64,000 nt of DNA from Oncomelania hupensis (GCA_036898135.1 CM072523.1:41002764-41066763), one strand, 5' to 3'. Counted from the stretch's first letter, positions 32,336 through 43,433 are shown. Program-made: numbers and translations. Notes: a model not told the origin generated them from the letters alone.

Positions 32336-33040
32336 TTCACATCGCAGTGATCTAAGACTGTTGTATGCAGTTCTGTTCTGCGTTCTGTTCAGTGTTCTGG
32401 TTTGCTCTTTCGTTTACAATGTTCTTTTCGGCGTTCTTTCTGCGTTAAATGTGTTCTTGTTTGTTCTGATTGCAGTGTTCTGCTCTACGTGTTTCTGTTT
32501 TACTCCCTGTGTTCTGTGTCTTTTCACATCGCAGTGATTTAAGACTGTTGTATGCAGTTCTGTTCAGCGTTCTGTTCAGTGTTCTGGTTTGCTCTGTTGT
32601 ATACAGTGTTCTTTTCGGCGTTCTTTCTGCGTTAAAGTGTTCTTGTTTGTTCTGTTTGCAGTGTTCTGTTCTACGTGTTTCTGTTTTACTCCCTGTGTTC
32701 TGAATTGCTCTGTTGTGTTCTTCGTTCTTTGCTGTGTTCTGGTTTGCTCTATAGAATGCAATGTTCTGTTGTTTTTTCCGTGTTAAGTGTGTTCTGGTTT
32801 GCCCGGTTGTATGCAGTGTTCTGTTCCGCGTTCTTTGTAATATTCTGATTTGTTTTGTTCCAAATTATGTTTTATGTTGTTGCTGTTTTTTTTCTTTCTG
32901 TTCTGTGAACTCGGTTCTGCCTTTTGTGTTTTGCTCTGCTAGCTCTGTTCTCTCCTTCTTGTTCTGCTGTCGGTTAAATGTTATTATGTTCTGTCCTGCA
33001 CTACTACACTCTGCTCTGTTCTGGTTTGGTTTAAGCATAA
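32336..33040. repeat. GTTCTG-rich tandem region with a 187-bp duplication
   Basis: A unit starting TTCACATCGCAGTGAT and AAGACTGTTGTATGCAG occurs at 32336 and again 187 bp later at 32523, with few differences. Decayed GTTCTG/GTTTGCTCT repeats continue to about 33040. Confidence 0.85.
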
Positions 33041-33545
33041 TTTTATTATTATTGACGAGGCAAGCAAATAAAACATGGAGAACATAAAGGGCACACAAAA
33101 GCAAAGCCTAAATAAATGCTACCCTTTGATAAATGAAAACGATGAAATGTCTCTGTCGAACAGGAATAAGTACAAAGTAAGAAAAACATAGATATATAAT
33201 TATTAGTTAATCTGTTCTGGTTTTAGTCCTGTCCAGTTGAGTGTCTATTCTTTCTTTTCTGTTGTCTGTTCTGTTGCCATTGTCTGCACAGCCCATCCCG
33301 AATACGGAGTGATTTGTTACATGTGTCACTTCTCGAAGTGTTTTTCACTCCATGTGTAATCCCAATGATGTTAGCATTTTACTCGGAACTCTCACTAGCA
33401 AGAAGGGGATAATCTCATTCTCTCATTTCACTATACATTTATGATACCACTCAATAGGTCAGAAACAGATTTTGATTCTGATTGTCAAAGTATCACTTCT
33501 GGTTTTGTTAGTTTGTTTGAATCGTCATCAAATGAAACAAACATC
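33041..33545. other. No recognised feature
   Basis: AT-rich sequence up to the insertion site of the LTR element. Confidence 0.4.
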
Positions 33546-33550
33546 GGATC

Positions 33551-35048
33551 TGTCATGAACCGAGCAGTTTACCCTGCCCATTGACTATTTAGCCATGTGT
33601 AGTATTGGTAACAGTAGAGAGTTAGTATAGTACACAGCATACCACACACCGCGAGCCCGACCCACATCGCAGTGAGTCAGCACTTGAGCTTTGAATCGGA
33701 CCGTTTTAACCAATCAAAGCAGGCTCAGTGGGTAGAGCAGTTCTGATGTGTCAAAACCTAACACAGTTTGAATCAGTCGTGTGTGAGACGAGGTAGAGGC
33801 AACATCTCCACAGCTAGAGAAATCTCTACACTCATAGACCAGGAAGCAGGACTTAGAAATCTTAGAATTCTATTCAGTCAACACGGGCCTGAACTTGTCA
33901 AACAGGTAAATGAACACCCTTCTGTTTCATCGTGATATATTTATTTTAATGTTGAAATTATGTTTGTGGAATTTGCTATGCATAAATGTGAATTGTTAAT
34001 CCGAATTTGCGTGACCCTGTGGAACAGCCGAACACGTGGCGAAACACGACCGGTTGCGCCGCCATGTTGTATACTGTACGGAACCACTGTTGTTTAACTT
34101 ATATGTATGTTTGCAGACCAGTGGCTGTACCACTGAATGTTTATATTATTATTAATTCTGTATGTGTATAGTTAGACACGATTGATATTTATGTATGTAT
34201 AGGAATTTAGAGTTGAGATTCCAGTGGAACCCGGAAGTAGCAGAATGTTCGTCGCTTATGTATAGAGATGTGGAGCTATCACTGAGGGCTACTTGGCTTT
34301 CAGTGAGACGCTCTGCACAAACCGATTATTCAGGGTTGTGCAGAATTTCGTCTCTTATATTACAGACGAGCAGGCGAGCTATCCCGAGCTATCCCCACTC
34401 CACAGAAACGACCAGTTGGTTGAGGAGACTCTACCGCACAAGACGGAAAGAGCTGCCTTGAAAGACACCCTGTCAGACCCCACAGCGTGGCAAGGGAACC
34501 CAACTACACAACTACAAAGGTGTACCAGAAGCTACCTCACAGAAGGACTTCGACCGCACCATAAGAAAGTTAAGTGTACCCCCGAAAGTGCACTTAAACT
34601 GATCATAACAGGACCACAGTAGTCCAACTCTTCAGAAACTGTAAAACGGACCACAGTAGTCCAAATCTACATGCAATCTAGAAGCAAGTGCCCGAGGAAG
34701 ATATAACAGCTACCTAGACTATCAGCGATCGAACTATTAGCAGTAACTGAGACTTTTTAAGTTAGATTAGTACTTAGAGAATCTTGTATAGAGTAGAAGA
34801 AATAAATGTGTGATTTTAACTGTTATCAAGTGGCTGGACTACATATGATTCATAGCCGTGTGAAAGCTAGTGTGACAGTAATCTTTTACCATTTTTCTAT
34901 CTATTTCTGTACCCCAACCGTAACACAGAACGAGCTAAACAAATAAATTTATTAAAGTAATTCATAGGGTGACTTACTAGCAGTTCCCACCGAATAAACG
35001 TGAGGGTCCATAATTCCATTGTGCAGAGCCCATAAACCCCACGTGACA
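33551..35048 (+). repeat. 5' LTR
   Basis: It starts TGTCATGAACCGAGC and ends CCACGTGACA, with TG...CA ends. It is 1498 bp, the same length as the 3' LTR. By eye the two differ at about five positions (two near offset 35-40, two near offset 390, one near the 3' end). An AATAAA lies at 34801-34806. A short open frame (34195-34461) inside the LTR is present in both copies; I see no sign that it is a gene. Confidence 0.95.
34058..34069 (+). promoter_or_regulatory. YY1-like site in 5' LTR
   Basis: GCCGCCATGTTG fits the YY1 consensus GCCGCCATnTTG completely. It lies 507 bp into the LTR and is also present at 40041-40052 and, reversed, at 14412-14423. A regulatory role is inferred only. Confidence 0.45.
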
Positions 35049-35420
35049 CTTTAATTGGCGAGCCTAGCCAGGATCTGTGTATAATAGGAATTGGGTATAA
35101 CCGGACCTAAGTACAATAAAAGTAGATAACAGTAGGAGTAGTAGAATAACTTAGAATAGTGTAAGGGTATAACACTGATCAGTTGTGGTGCACTATTCTT
35201 TAGTTAAAAACTTTTTTGCTTCAATTATTTTTGTGCCTGTATGTTGCATTGTTCTTTTGCAGGTTTTGCTTAAGTAACTGTTGTATGCCATTTGACTCTT
35301 GTTTTATTCTATTATTGATTACGATTTTGATTGTCTTTGCATTGTTGTTATTGACTTGCAATATTGCTAGTGTTTTGGTATTCCACGTGATTCAGAGGTT
35401 GTTCATAGACACGTTTGGCA

Positions 35421-36534
35421 ATGTCGGACCCAGTGGCCTTGAGATTGCGCTTCAAGGAATTAGGGGAAGCTTTACACTTAGCAGGGGGAGACCTAATTGC
35501 GTATATCAATGCAGAGGTAGAGAAGCAGGAGGCTAAGGCAGAGAGGGCAGCAGAGAGAGAGGCAAAGAAATTAGAAGCAGAGCAGAAGAAACTAGAGTTA
35601 GAAGCAGCAAGAGAGCAAAAGAAACTGGAACTAGAAGCAGAGCAGAAGAAATTAGAAGCAGAGCAGAAGAAATTAGAAGCAGAGCAGAAGAAACTAGAAT
35701 TAGAAGTAGAACAGAAGAAGGCAGCATTAGCAGCAGAGAGAGAAGCAGAAGTTAGGAAATGGGAGTATGAGCGGGCAGAAAAAGAAAAAGAGAGGGAAGA
35801 AAAGGAAAAAGAAAGACAGCATGAGTTAGAGCTAAGAAGATTGGGATCAGGAGCTTCAAGTTCTTCCTCAACCCCTCCCCACTCAGATCAGCTAGAGGTA
35901 GCATCCAACCCTGTACAAGGAATGTCATTTCCACTGGGAACATTCAATGAGAGAGAAGAAGGTCTAGATCTCTATCTGACTAGGTTTGAGCGTCTAGCAA
36001 CAGAGTACAAACTAGATCCCACTCATTGGTCTTTTAAGCTTAGTCAAGGGCTTAGAGGAAAGGCTTATGACATCTACAGTAAGCTACCGACTGACAGAGT
36101 GACTGACTATCACAAAGTAAAAGAGGCACTCCTAACGGGATTCGAACTAACAGGAGAATGCTATCGGCAAAAGTTCCGCACCAACCGGAGAGTGAAAGGA
36201 GAGAGCTATGCGCAGTTCGCGGATCGGTTGTCCACAATGCTGGATAAGTGGATTAGCCAGTCAGCCACGGCTAAGACGTATGATGGACTGACAGAACTGT
36301 TAGTATGGGAACAGCTACGGGAAACCATGACCCCCCGAGCTGAGAACATTCTCAGTAGAACAGGGCGCGGAAAGACTGGAGGATCTGGTCAAGGTCGCAG
36401 ATAGGTACGTGGCCGCACACGGAGAAGCCAAGAGCTTCAGGCGAGACCTAAAGCCTAACGGGAAAGAGGCAGAACGAAAAAAATACCGGAAAGCGCACCG
36501 CGATAAGCCGAAAAACCCAGACCTGGCAAAATAA
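35421..36534 (+). pseudogene. gag: gag (SCAN-like capsid), frameshifted
   Basis: The start is taken at ATG 35421 (MSDPVALRLRFKELGEAL). Residues of about 35-145 are a Lys/Glu/Ala/Gln-rich coiled coil with repeated KKLEAEQ units. A Ser/Pro linker follows. A capsid segment then includes FPLGTFNEREEGLDLYLTRF and, further on, CYRQKFRTNRRVKGESYAQF and LTELLVWEQLRETM, which have the spacing of a SCAN domain. SCAN domains are known to descend from Gmr1-like gag. The first frame stops at 36404. Capsid-like coding continues in another frame from about 36358 (RLEDLVKVADRYVAAHGEAK) to a stop at 36532, so there is a frameshift near 36350. A decayed zinc-knuckle-like patch may lie at about 36607-36660. Confidence 0.82.
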
Positions 36535-37130
36535 AGGACCCAACACGGAATTCGGGAAAAGAGGTCCCGCAGAATGGCAGAGCACACGAGCATCACACAC
36601 AGCAGAATGTTTCAAGTTGGCCGCACAAGGGACGAAAGCCGCTCGTTCTCACAGGTAACAAGCGCGAGTAGCGGCCACCCATCGGTGACAGTCAGGGCAC
36701 GGAAAAGGCCGAACTGCCCAATACTGTATCGGGTACAGTATCAACGACGCAAGTTTTACAGAATGATCTATGCAGGGAATGCGCGAGTAGCTGGTGCAGT
36801 AGCACCAACAGGAGCAGAAACCGAAGAGACAGCACCCAGACACCTCGATAGCGAAGGTCCAGTCACAGGCGAACCAACCCCGCACAAAGCTACGGGAAGA
36901 GGAGGATCAGCAGAGAAGAGCGCACCCCGAATAAGCCTACCCCACCGAGCACACAGGACCCCAGATCGGGAAAATAGCCTCAGAAAGAGAGAGGTAGCTT
37001 GCCAGAACAATCACTCAAACACCGCCGTGACAAGGGCCCACATCAGGAAGAGCGCGAAAGCCCCAGCGCACAGAGTCACACAACGTAACAAGCACACCCC
37101 ATCGGAGATCACCCATCAACAGACACGGTC
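36535..37130 (+). other. Degenerate gag-pol linker
   Basis: A plus-strand frame stays open from about 36574 to 37359, but its translation is Arg/Thr/Ser/His-rich and mostly unrecognisable. It fits a linker with several indels. No domain can be assigned apart from the doubtful zinc-knuckle patch at its start. Confidence 0.5.
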
Positions 37131-37400
37131 AAGGTCAACGGAAAAGAAGCGAACTGTCTGTATGACACAGTCTATCATACGACGCATAGTTAGCAATCTC
37201 TGTATCGCGCGCGACTTGCCACACGACAGTCGACACCAACAAGGAGCAGATGACGAAACCGACGACTACCAGCCCAATAGCTTGGATCGAAGTAGAAGAG
37301 TAGGTACGTCACAGGACGAATCCAAGCAGCTGTTTTACAGAAACCCCTGTATGATCTAGTGCTAGGTTGTAGGTATGTTCTTAGGCACGCCCCCCAAAAC
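37131..37400 (+). pseudogene. Retropepsin-like protease trace
   Basis: KVNGKEANCLYDT at 37131-37169 has the form of the active-site approach of a retroviral-type aspartic protease, but the residue after DT is Val rather than Gly and a stop follows shortly. About 180 bp later, PLYDLVLG (about 37347-37370) resembles the C-terminal conserved stretch of the same domain. The two motifs are in different frames, so the domain is broken. Its place between gag and integrase fits a PR-IN order. Confidence 0.6.
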
Positions 37401-37559
37401 TGAGAGATAGCTGCAGTGCAAACCAGGCGGCCAAGCTAAAACCCAACCATCCCCAGCCCGAGTTCGCTCCGAATCCAGGACTCGAAGAGATCAAAACAGC
37501 ACAGAAAGAAGACACCTCGATAGCGAAGTGCTTCCAGAAGCTACCCAAGGCGCACACAC

Positions 37560-38757
37560 CCCCCGCACAAGGGAGACTTCTACATGGAAGAGGGAGTTCT
37601 ACATCGACAAGGAGATGGAGATCACACCCAACTAGTACTACCAGCCACCCTTCGAGCCCAAGTACTAGAACTAGGCCACAGCATGCCACTCAGCGGACAC
37701 ATGGGAATTGGAGCCACAGTGCAGAGAATCAGCGCACACTACTATTGGCCAGGAATCACGGAGGATGTCAAGCGCTACGTGAAATCTTGCCACCAATGTC
37801 AACGATATTCCCCGCGACATCACACCGTACCAGTTACCCTAGGACCATCAGTAGTAGTCGGCGTGCCATTCCAGCAAGTCTCAGTAGACATAGTAGGACC
37901 ACTGCCCATGACCAAGAAGCGGAACAGATTTCTACTCACACTCGTCGACGCATGTACGATGTGGTGCGAAGCAGTCCCGTTGCCAGCGATCGACACCAAG
38001 AAGATTGCAGATGCACTCATCGCCATCTTTACCAGAGTCGGATTCCCGGACAGCATTAGAACGGACAACGGATCTCAGTTCACCGGCCGCCTGATGCAAG
38101 ACGTGTTCGAGTTGATACAAGTTCATCACATTCGCACACCACCATACCACCCAGCCAGCAACGGACAAGTAGAAAGACTGAATGGAACCCTTCTCACCAT
38201 ACTCAGGAAAGTCGCCGACGACAATCCAGAAGCGTGGGACACCTACGTGAATGCGGCACTGTTCGCATACAGAGAAACGCCCCATGCAGCCACAGGCTAC
38301 ACCCCGTCAACATTGCTATTCGGCAGACCTCTAGCAGGACCGCTAGAAGCCCTACGCAGAAGTTGGACGGAGGCCAAGATAGACGACACACCAAGAGGTG
38401 CCACCAAGTACGTCGCAGACCTGCAGGAAACCCTCAAAGCAACGTGGAAGAAAGCTGGTGAAGCACTGAAGAAGGCAAGAGCCCGTCAGGCGAAGTACTA
38501 CAACCGCCACGCGAAGGACAGAGAACTGCAAGTCGGCGATCAAGTGCTACTCTTACTTCCAAGTGGAACCAACAAGCTGGACATCGCTTGGAGAGGACCG
38601 TACCGGGTGACTGCCAAGAAATCCAAGACAGTCTACCAAGTAGAGGTGAACGGGAGAGCCCGATACCACCACATCAATCTCCTCAAGAAGTATACGGACA
38701 GACCAGCGACCCTCAGCACTCACAACTTGTTAGCCATCGCCATCGCGGAAGAAGCTC
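37560..38757 (+). CDS. pol: Integrase domain of Gmr1-like pol
   Basis: One frame is open across the whole integrase. It starts with the usual pre-zinc segment (DFYMEEGVLHRQGDG). A zinc-binding HHCC motif follows (GHSMPLSGHMG ... CHQC). The catalytic core has the first Asp in VSVDIVGPLP, the second in RTDNGSQFTG and Glu in NGQVERLNG, with 35 residues between the last two (DX35E). The C-terminal part has a GPY/F motif (WRGPYRV) and ends HHINLLKKY. All catalytic and zinc residues are present. The frame then continues 3' as a shadow of RNase H and is not meaningful beyond about 38757. It would insert element cDNA, acting from a gag-pol precursor. Confidence 0.88.
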
Positions 38758-39366
38758 ATCCCCAACTACAACAGCACCGCCGTACCACTGACAAATGGAA
38801 CCCGGAAAATCGCCCCGGACAAAGTCGTATGGACAGCGGAATGCGAGACAGCATTCCAAACTCTCAAGGACAGAATGACATCGGCGCCAGTACTCCACCT
38901 ACCCGATTTGACTCAGCCATTCGTTCTTCGCACCGACGCAAGCGACTTAGGCCTCGGAGCAGTACTGCTACAGCGCGACCCCAAGAATGCAGAGACGCTA
39001 TTCCCTGTCGCCTACGCCAGCAGAAAATTGAGACCCGCCGAGACCCACTACGCCACGTCGGAGAAAGAATGCCTTGGACTAGTCTGGGCCATACAGAAAT
39101 TCCAACTCTACCTGTATGGGACCCACTTCACAGTTCAGGTGGACCACCAACCACTATCGTTCCTGGCAGCCTCCAAGTCTTTGAACTCTCGCCTGATGCG
39201 ATGGGCACTCACCCTTCAGGCATACTCATTCCAAATCGAGTACATCCCCGGCAAAGAGAACCACGGAGCCGACTACCTCAGTCGCCATCTCGTGGAGGAC
39301 TCAGCAGCTGTCGCCCACCCAACACAACTAAGGGCCACAGCACCAGAATTCGTCCCCGCCCAATAA
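38758..39366 (+). CDS. pol: RT connection and RNase H of Gmr1-like pol
   Basis: In a different frame from integrase, the sequence from about 38758 reads as the RT connection (VVWTAECETAFQTLKDRMTS), then an RNase H. Its catalytic residues are visible: Asp in RTDASDLGLGAVL, Glu in TSEKECLGLVWAIQKF, Asp in TVQVDHQPL and Asp in HGADYLSR. It ends FVPAQ before the stop at 39364-39366. The fingers, palm and YxDD box of reverse transcriptase, which should precede it, are absent. The junction with the end of integrase is at about 38750-38760. No start codon of its own is evident; in an intact element it would be part of the polyprotein. Confidence 0.87.
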   Translation: MPNYNSTAVPLTNGTRKIAPDKVVWTAECETAFQTLKDRMTSAPVLHLPDLTQPFVLRTDASDLGLGAVLLQRDPKNAETLFPVAYASRKLRPAETHYATSEKECLGLVWAIQKFQLYLYGTHFTVQVDHQPLSFLAASKSLNSRLMRWALTLQAYSFQIEYIPGKENHGADYLSRHLVEDSAAVAHPTQLRATAPEFVPAQ

Positions 39367-39533
39367 AACCCTGTCACTAGTGTCCATAGCTACCTGGCAC
39401 AGCATTGCAGCTCAGGTAGAGCAGCTTAATTAGTTTGTAAATAGGACCCTAGGATAGTGCAGCGTTAAACTAGGCTCTGTAGTAGAAAAAGGTCGAATCC
39501 AGTAGTCATCGCCTTTTTTCAGTTGAGGGAGCC
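39367..39533 (+). other. 3' internal region before 3' LTR
   Basis: Untranslated spacer ending in a weak purine run (GTTGAGGGAG) that may serve as the polypurine tract. Confidence 0.5.
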
Positions 39534-41031
39534 TGTCATGAACCGAGCAGTTTACCCTGCCCATTGCCTTTTTAGCCATGTGTAGTATTGGTAACAGTAG
39601 AGAGTTAGTATAGTACACAGCATACCACACACCGCGAGCCCGACCCACATCGCAGTGAGTCAGCACTTGAGCTTTGAATCGGACCGTTTTAACCAATCAA
39701 AGCAGGCTCAGTGGGTAGAGCAGTTCTGATGTGTCAAAACCTAACACAGTTTGAATCAGTCGTGTGTGAGACGAGGTAGAGGCAACATCTCCACAGCTAG
39801 AGAAATCTCTACACTCATAGACCAGGAAGCAGGACTTAGAAATCTTAGAATTCTATTCAGTCAACACGGGCCTGAACTTGTCAAACAGGTAAATGAACAC
39901 CCTTCTGTTTCATCGTGATATATTTATATTATTGTTGAAATTATGTTTGTGGAATTTGCTATGCATAAATGTGAATTGTTAATCCGAATTTGCGTGACCC
40001 TGTGGAACAGCCGAACACGTGGCGAAACACGACCGGTTGCGCCGCCATGTTGTATACTGTACGGAACCACTGTTGTTTAACTTATATGTATGTTTGCAGA
40101 CCAGTGGCTGTACCACTGAATGTTTATATTATTATTAATTCTGTATGTGTATAGTTAGACACGATTGATATTTATGTATGTATAGGAATTTAGAGTTGAG
40201 ATTCCAGTGGAACCCGGAAGTAGCAGAATGTTCGTCGCTTATGTATAGAGATGTGGAGCTATCACTGAGGGCTACTTGGCTTTCAGTGAGACGCTCTGCA
40301 CAAACCGATTATTCAGGGTTGTGCAGAATTTCGTCTCTTATATTACAGACGAGCAGGCGAGCTATCCCGAGCTATCCCCACTCCACAGAAACGACCAGTT
40401 GGTTGAGGAGACTCTACCGCACAAGACGGAAAGAGCTGCCTTGAAAGACACCCTGTCAGACCCCACAGCGTGGCAAGGGAACCCAACTACACAACTACAA
40501 AGGTGTACCAGAAGCTACCTCACAGAAGGACTTCGACCGCACCATAAGAAAGTTAAGTGTACCCCCGAAAGTGCACTTAAACTGATCATAACAGGACCAC
40601 AGTAGTCCAACTCTTCAGAAACTGTAAAACGGACCACAGTAGTCCAAATCTACATGCAATCTAGAAGCAAGTGCCCGAGGAAGATATAACAGCTACCTAG
40701 ACTATCAGCGATCGAACTATTAGCAGTAACTGAGACTTTTTAAGTTAGATTAGTACTTAGAGAATCTTGTATAGAGTAGAAGAAATAAATGTGTGATTTT
40801 AACTGTTATCAAGTGGCTGGACTACATATGATTCATAGCCGTGTGAAAGCTAGTGTGACAGTAATCTTTTACCATTTTTCTATCTATTTCTGTACCCCAA
40901 CCGTAACACAGAACGAGCTAAACAAATAAATTTATTAAAGTAATTCATAGGGTGACTTACTAGCAGTTCCCACCGAATAAACGTGAGGGTCCATAATTCC
41001 ATTGTGCAGAGCCCATAAACCCAACGTGACA
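39534..41031 (+). repeat. 3' LTR
   Basis: 1498 bp, TG...CA ends (TGTCATGAACC ... AACGTGACA). It is almost identical to the 5' LTR and has AATAAA at 40784-40789. It is followed at once by GGATC (41032-41036), which matches the bases before the 5' LTR. Confidence 0.95.
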
Positions 41032-41036
41032 GGATC

Positions 41037-43028
41037 AGCGAATCTTTGCAAAATGTTTTGCTCTCATAACATTTTTTTTTATATTTTACAAATTATCAAA
41101 GTTTCGAACCTATCAAAACTTTATCCTCGCATCAGCATCCGAAACAGTATGGAATAAAGGCATTTCCTTTGAACTTATATATTTAATATCTAGTGGTAAT
41201 ACAGCACAATAGAATCATCGCATATTTCCTCTCCCCCCCCCCCCACCTTCCTTCAGATATTCAACGCATCGTCTCTTCCCTGGTACTAATCTGAAACAAC
41301 ATGGATTAAGGTCTGCTGCTTGTCCACAGATAAGTTTGAAACATTTATCATCGAAACACGCATGGCGGTTTTCTCCTTCAGATAATCTAGTCACAGAGAA
41401 GATCAATGGACAAAAAGGAGAAAGAGGATTTTAAAAGATGTCGAGATAAAAGAAAAAACCCACAATAATGATGACTGAGGAGGAATATCAATTTGTTCCC
41501 AAAATGACACGATGACGATGACGATTCATTCTTTGAAAATAACGCGATGGAGTGACCGATCTTGTCTAACAACGACGCGATAGTGGAGCCGTCGATCTGT
41601 CAGACAAAGAAGCAACGGCGATGACGATCCAGTCTGATAATGACGTTAGCCTCAGTGCCTAATAGCCCTTAATATTTGCCGCTTAGCACCGACAATGGCG
41701 CCCTCTCGCCCAAACCAATAATAACCGGAGGGGGAAGAAAACTCCACTGCCAAGAGCAGATAATCCAAGGGCAAGGGCACGAGCAGAGAACCAGAAACAG
41801 AATCCGAATATTTTTTGCCTCCCCTTTTATTTTCCAAAATTGCACCAACGAGACTGGACTCCTTATTCTCCGTTTTGGTCTCCCATCCATTTGTTTGGAT
41901 TATCTTCTTCTTGTGTTGCACTAAAATTCATACCTTGTTACAGAGTATTTTTCAGTTTCTTGCAACGAGAGGTCGTCCTCAGTACACAATGAGCCTCATT
42001 TGAACCATGTTGTTTCAGATGACCTGTATGCAGGAAGCGGCGATGCTTCGGAGATCTGAAACAAGGTGGAAAGTGCGATGGTTCTGTTGTCATGTATGGA
42101 AGTGTCGTGAAGGTGGCCAAAGATTGTTTGGAGAGAAAGAAATCCCAAATTTTCTCTTCTCCCCTCCTACTCCCCCCCCCTTTCACCCATCTTCCCCCTC
42201 TCCCCACCCCAAACAAAAATCATTCTCAGAATGGCCCCTCAGTCTGTTAATGTTGGTGAATGGAGGAAAGGGGGGGGGGGAAATGCGACGAGCATGTTCA
42301 GCTATAGTTTGCATTACACAGATGGTGTTGGGACAAACGGGTTCTTTTTGTATTAAGAGGGGGGGGAGGGAGGAGAGGGCGAGGGGCGTATTTATGAGGG
42401 TGGATGGGGGAGGAGGTTAGCAGCAGCATTTTTGTTTTAGTCCTGTGGGTTTTTTTAGGGTTGGCTCCATCTCCCGGAAGAAGAGGAGATTGAGCTGAAT
42501 GGGCTCTCGTCCGTTTCACAGAGATTGATCGTCTGCTTATTGTTAGTGGCCGTGAATCCTGGGAAAACAAGAGCATTCACTCTAGAAGCTCAAGGGCTAA
42601 ATGGTCTTGAGTAATCGCCCTTTGCCTGGCACTCTTCTTTCCTTCCTTTTTATGTGTGTGTGTGGAATCTTTGCTTTCTTAATTCATCTCATCTTGGATT
42701 TAAAAAAAAAGGATCGATCTGGTTTTCAAAACTAAAAAGATAAAATGCCGGAAAGGGGCAATCGAGTCCATAATTTCTGATAAACTTAAAGTTTCAAATT
42801 AAAAGATTATGACAAGATTTCAACAAGATTAAAAGAGGCTTAGATTTTCAAATCGCAATAGTACCTCGTCAGACAGTCGAGCAAAAAGGTCAGCATACTG
42901 TTTCTTGTTTTTCTTTCAAATCGCTTGAGCAAAAGCAACACTGAACAACCCTGCACACTGTCCTGGATCGCCTTTTTGTTCAGTTTTGTTTTGATCTTTG
43001 CTCTGGTGAGCTCTGATAGTTATTGATC
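41037..43028. other. No recognised feature; homopolymer and C/G tracts
   Basis: Two kilobases with C-rich (41231-41246, 42165-42210) and G-rich (42270-42280, 42360-42420) tracts. Several short open frames exist on both strands, but none has a recognisable motif. Confidence 0.4.
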
Positions 43029-43420
43029 ATTGTGCGCCTGGTGGCACTGTGGGTTAGTCGCCGGTTTCATATGCCGAATGTCTCGGGTTCGAATCCCGCC
43101 AAGGACGAACTTAGGAGGCTTTTCGGGTCAGCGCAGGCTTTTCCCCCCTGGGTTCTCCTGCTTCCTCCCTCTGTCTTCAATAATGGTATTGGATGGCAGT
43201 CTATCTAAAACTTGAACAACAACAAAAAAGAAATTCGATTTCCTTTCCGTCTTTTCATTTTGACTTGCCTTTACACCACATATGTGAGTGATGAATGTGT
43301 GTTTGTTGTGTATGCAGGCGTTGTGTCCAACGTGTGGGCGTACATCTTGGTTTTCAGGTCGCTATACGTTTTGAGTCTGGGTTAGGAATAAGTCGCGCAG
43401 ATTGTTGTATGAAATAATAC
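43029..43420 (+). mobile_element. tRNA-derived SINE family D, plus copy
   Basis: A tRNA-like head (GTGGCACTGTGGGTTAGTCG, then a B box GGGTTCGAATCCCG) is followed by a body with TTCAATAATGGTATTGGA, TTCGATTTCCTTTCCGTCTT, TGATGAATGTGTGTTTGTTG and a terminal GGAATAAGTCGCGCAG segment. An AAATAAATAAAT run follows. Confidence 0.88.
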
Positions 43421-43433
43421 ATAAATAAATAAA

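Larger units (their letters stand above)
33546..41036 (+). mobile_element. Gmr1-like Ty3/gypsy LTR retrotransposon, RT-deleted
   Basis: The element has two 1498-bp LTRs and a GGATC target duplication at 33546-33550 and 41032-41036. Its internal order is gag, protease trace, integrase, then RT connection and RNase H, all on the plus strand. Ordinary Ty3/gypsy elements place integrase last. Integrase before RT-RNase H is the known feature of the Gmr1-like group. The reverse transcriptase fingers and palm are missing, so the copy is non-autonomous. The stretch after the 5' LTR (TTGGCGAGCCTAGCCAGGAT at 35053) may be the primer-binding site. A weak purine run (GTTGAGGGAGCC) precedes the 3' LTR. 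Confidence 0.92.

Noticed and set aside
34195..34461. Coding gene inside the LTR
   Set aside because: The frame lies within the LTR in both copies. It is disrupted in the solo LTR and has no domain.
37559..39380. Single 598-codon integrase protein
   Set aside because: After about 38757 this frame is only the shadow of RNase H, whose real frame differs. The integrase proper ends near the GPY/F and NLLKKY segment.
42007..42420. 137-codon open frame in the spacer after the LTR element
   Set aside because: It crosses C- and G-rich low-complexity tracts and has no recognisable motif or splice context.
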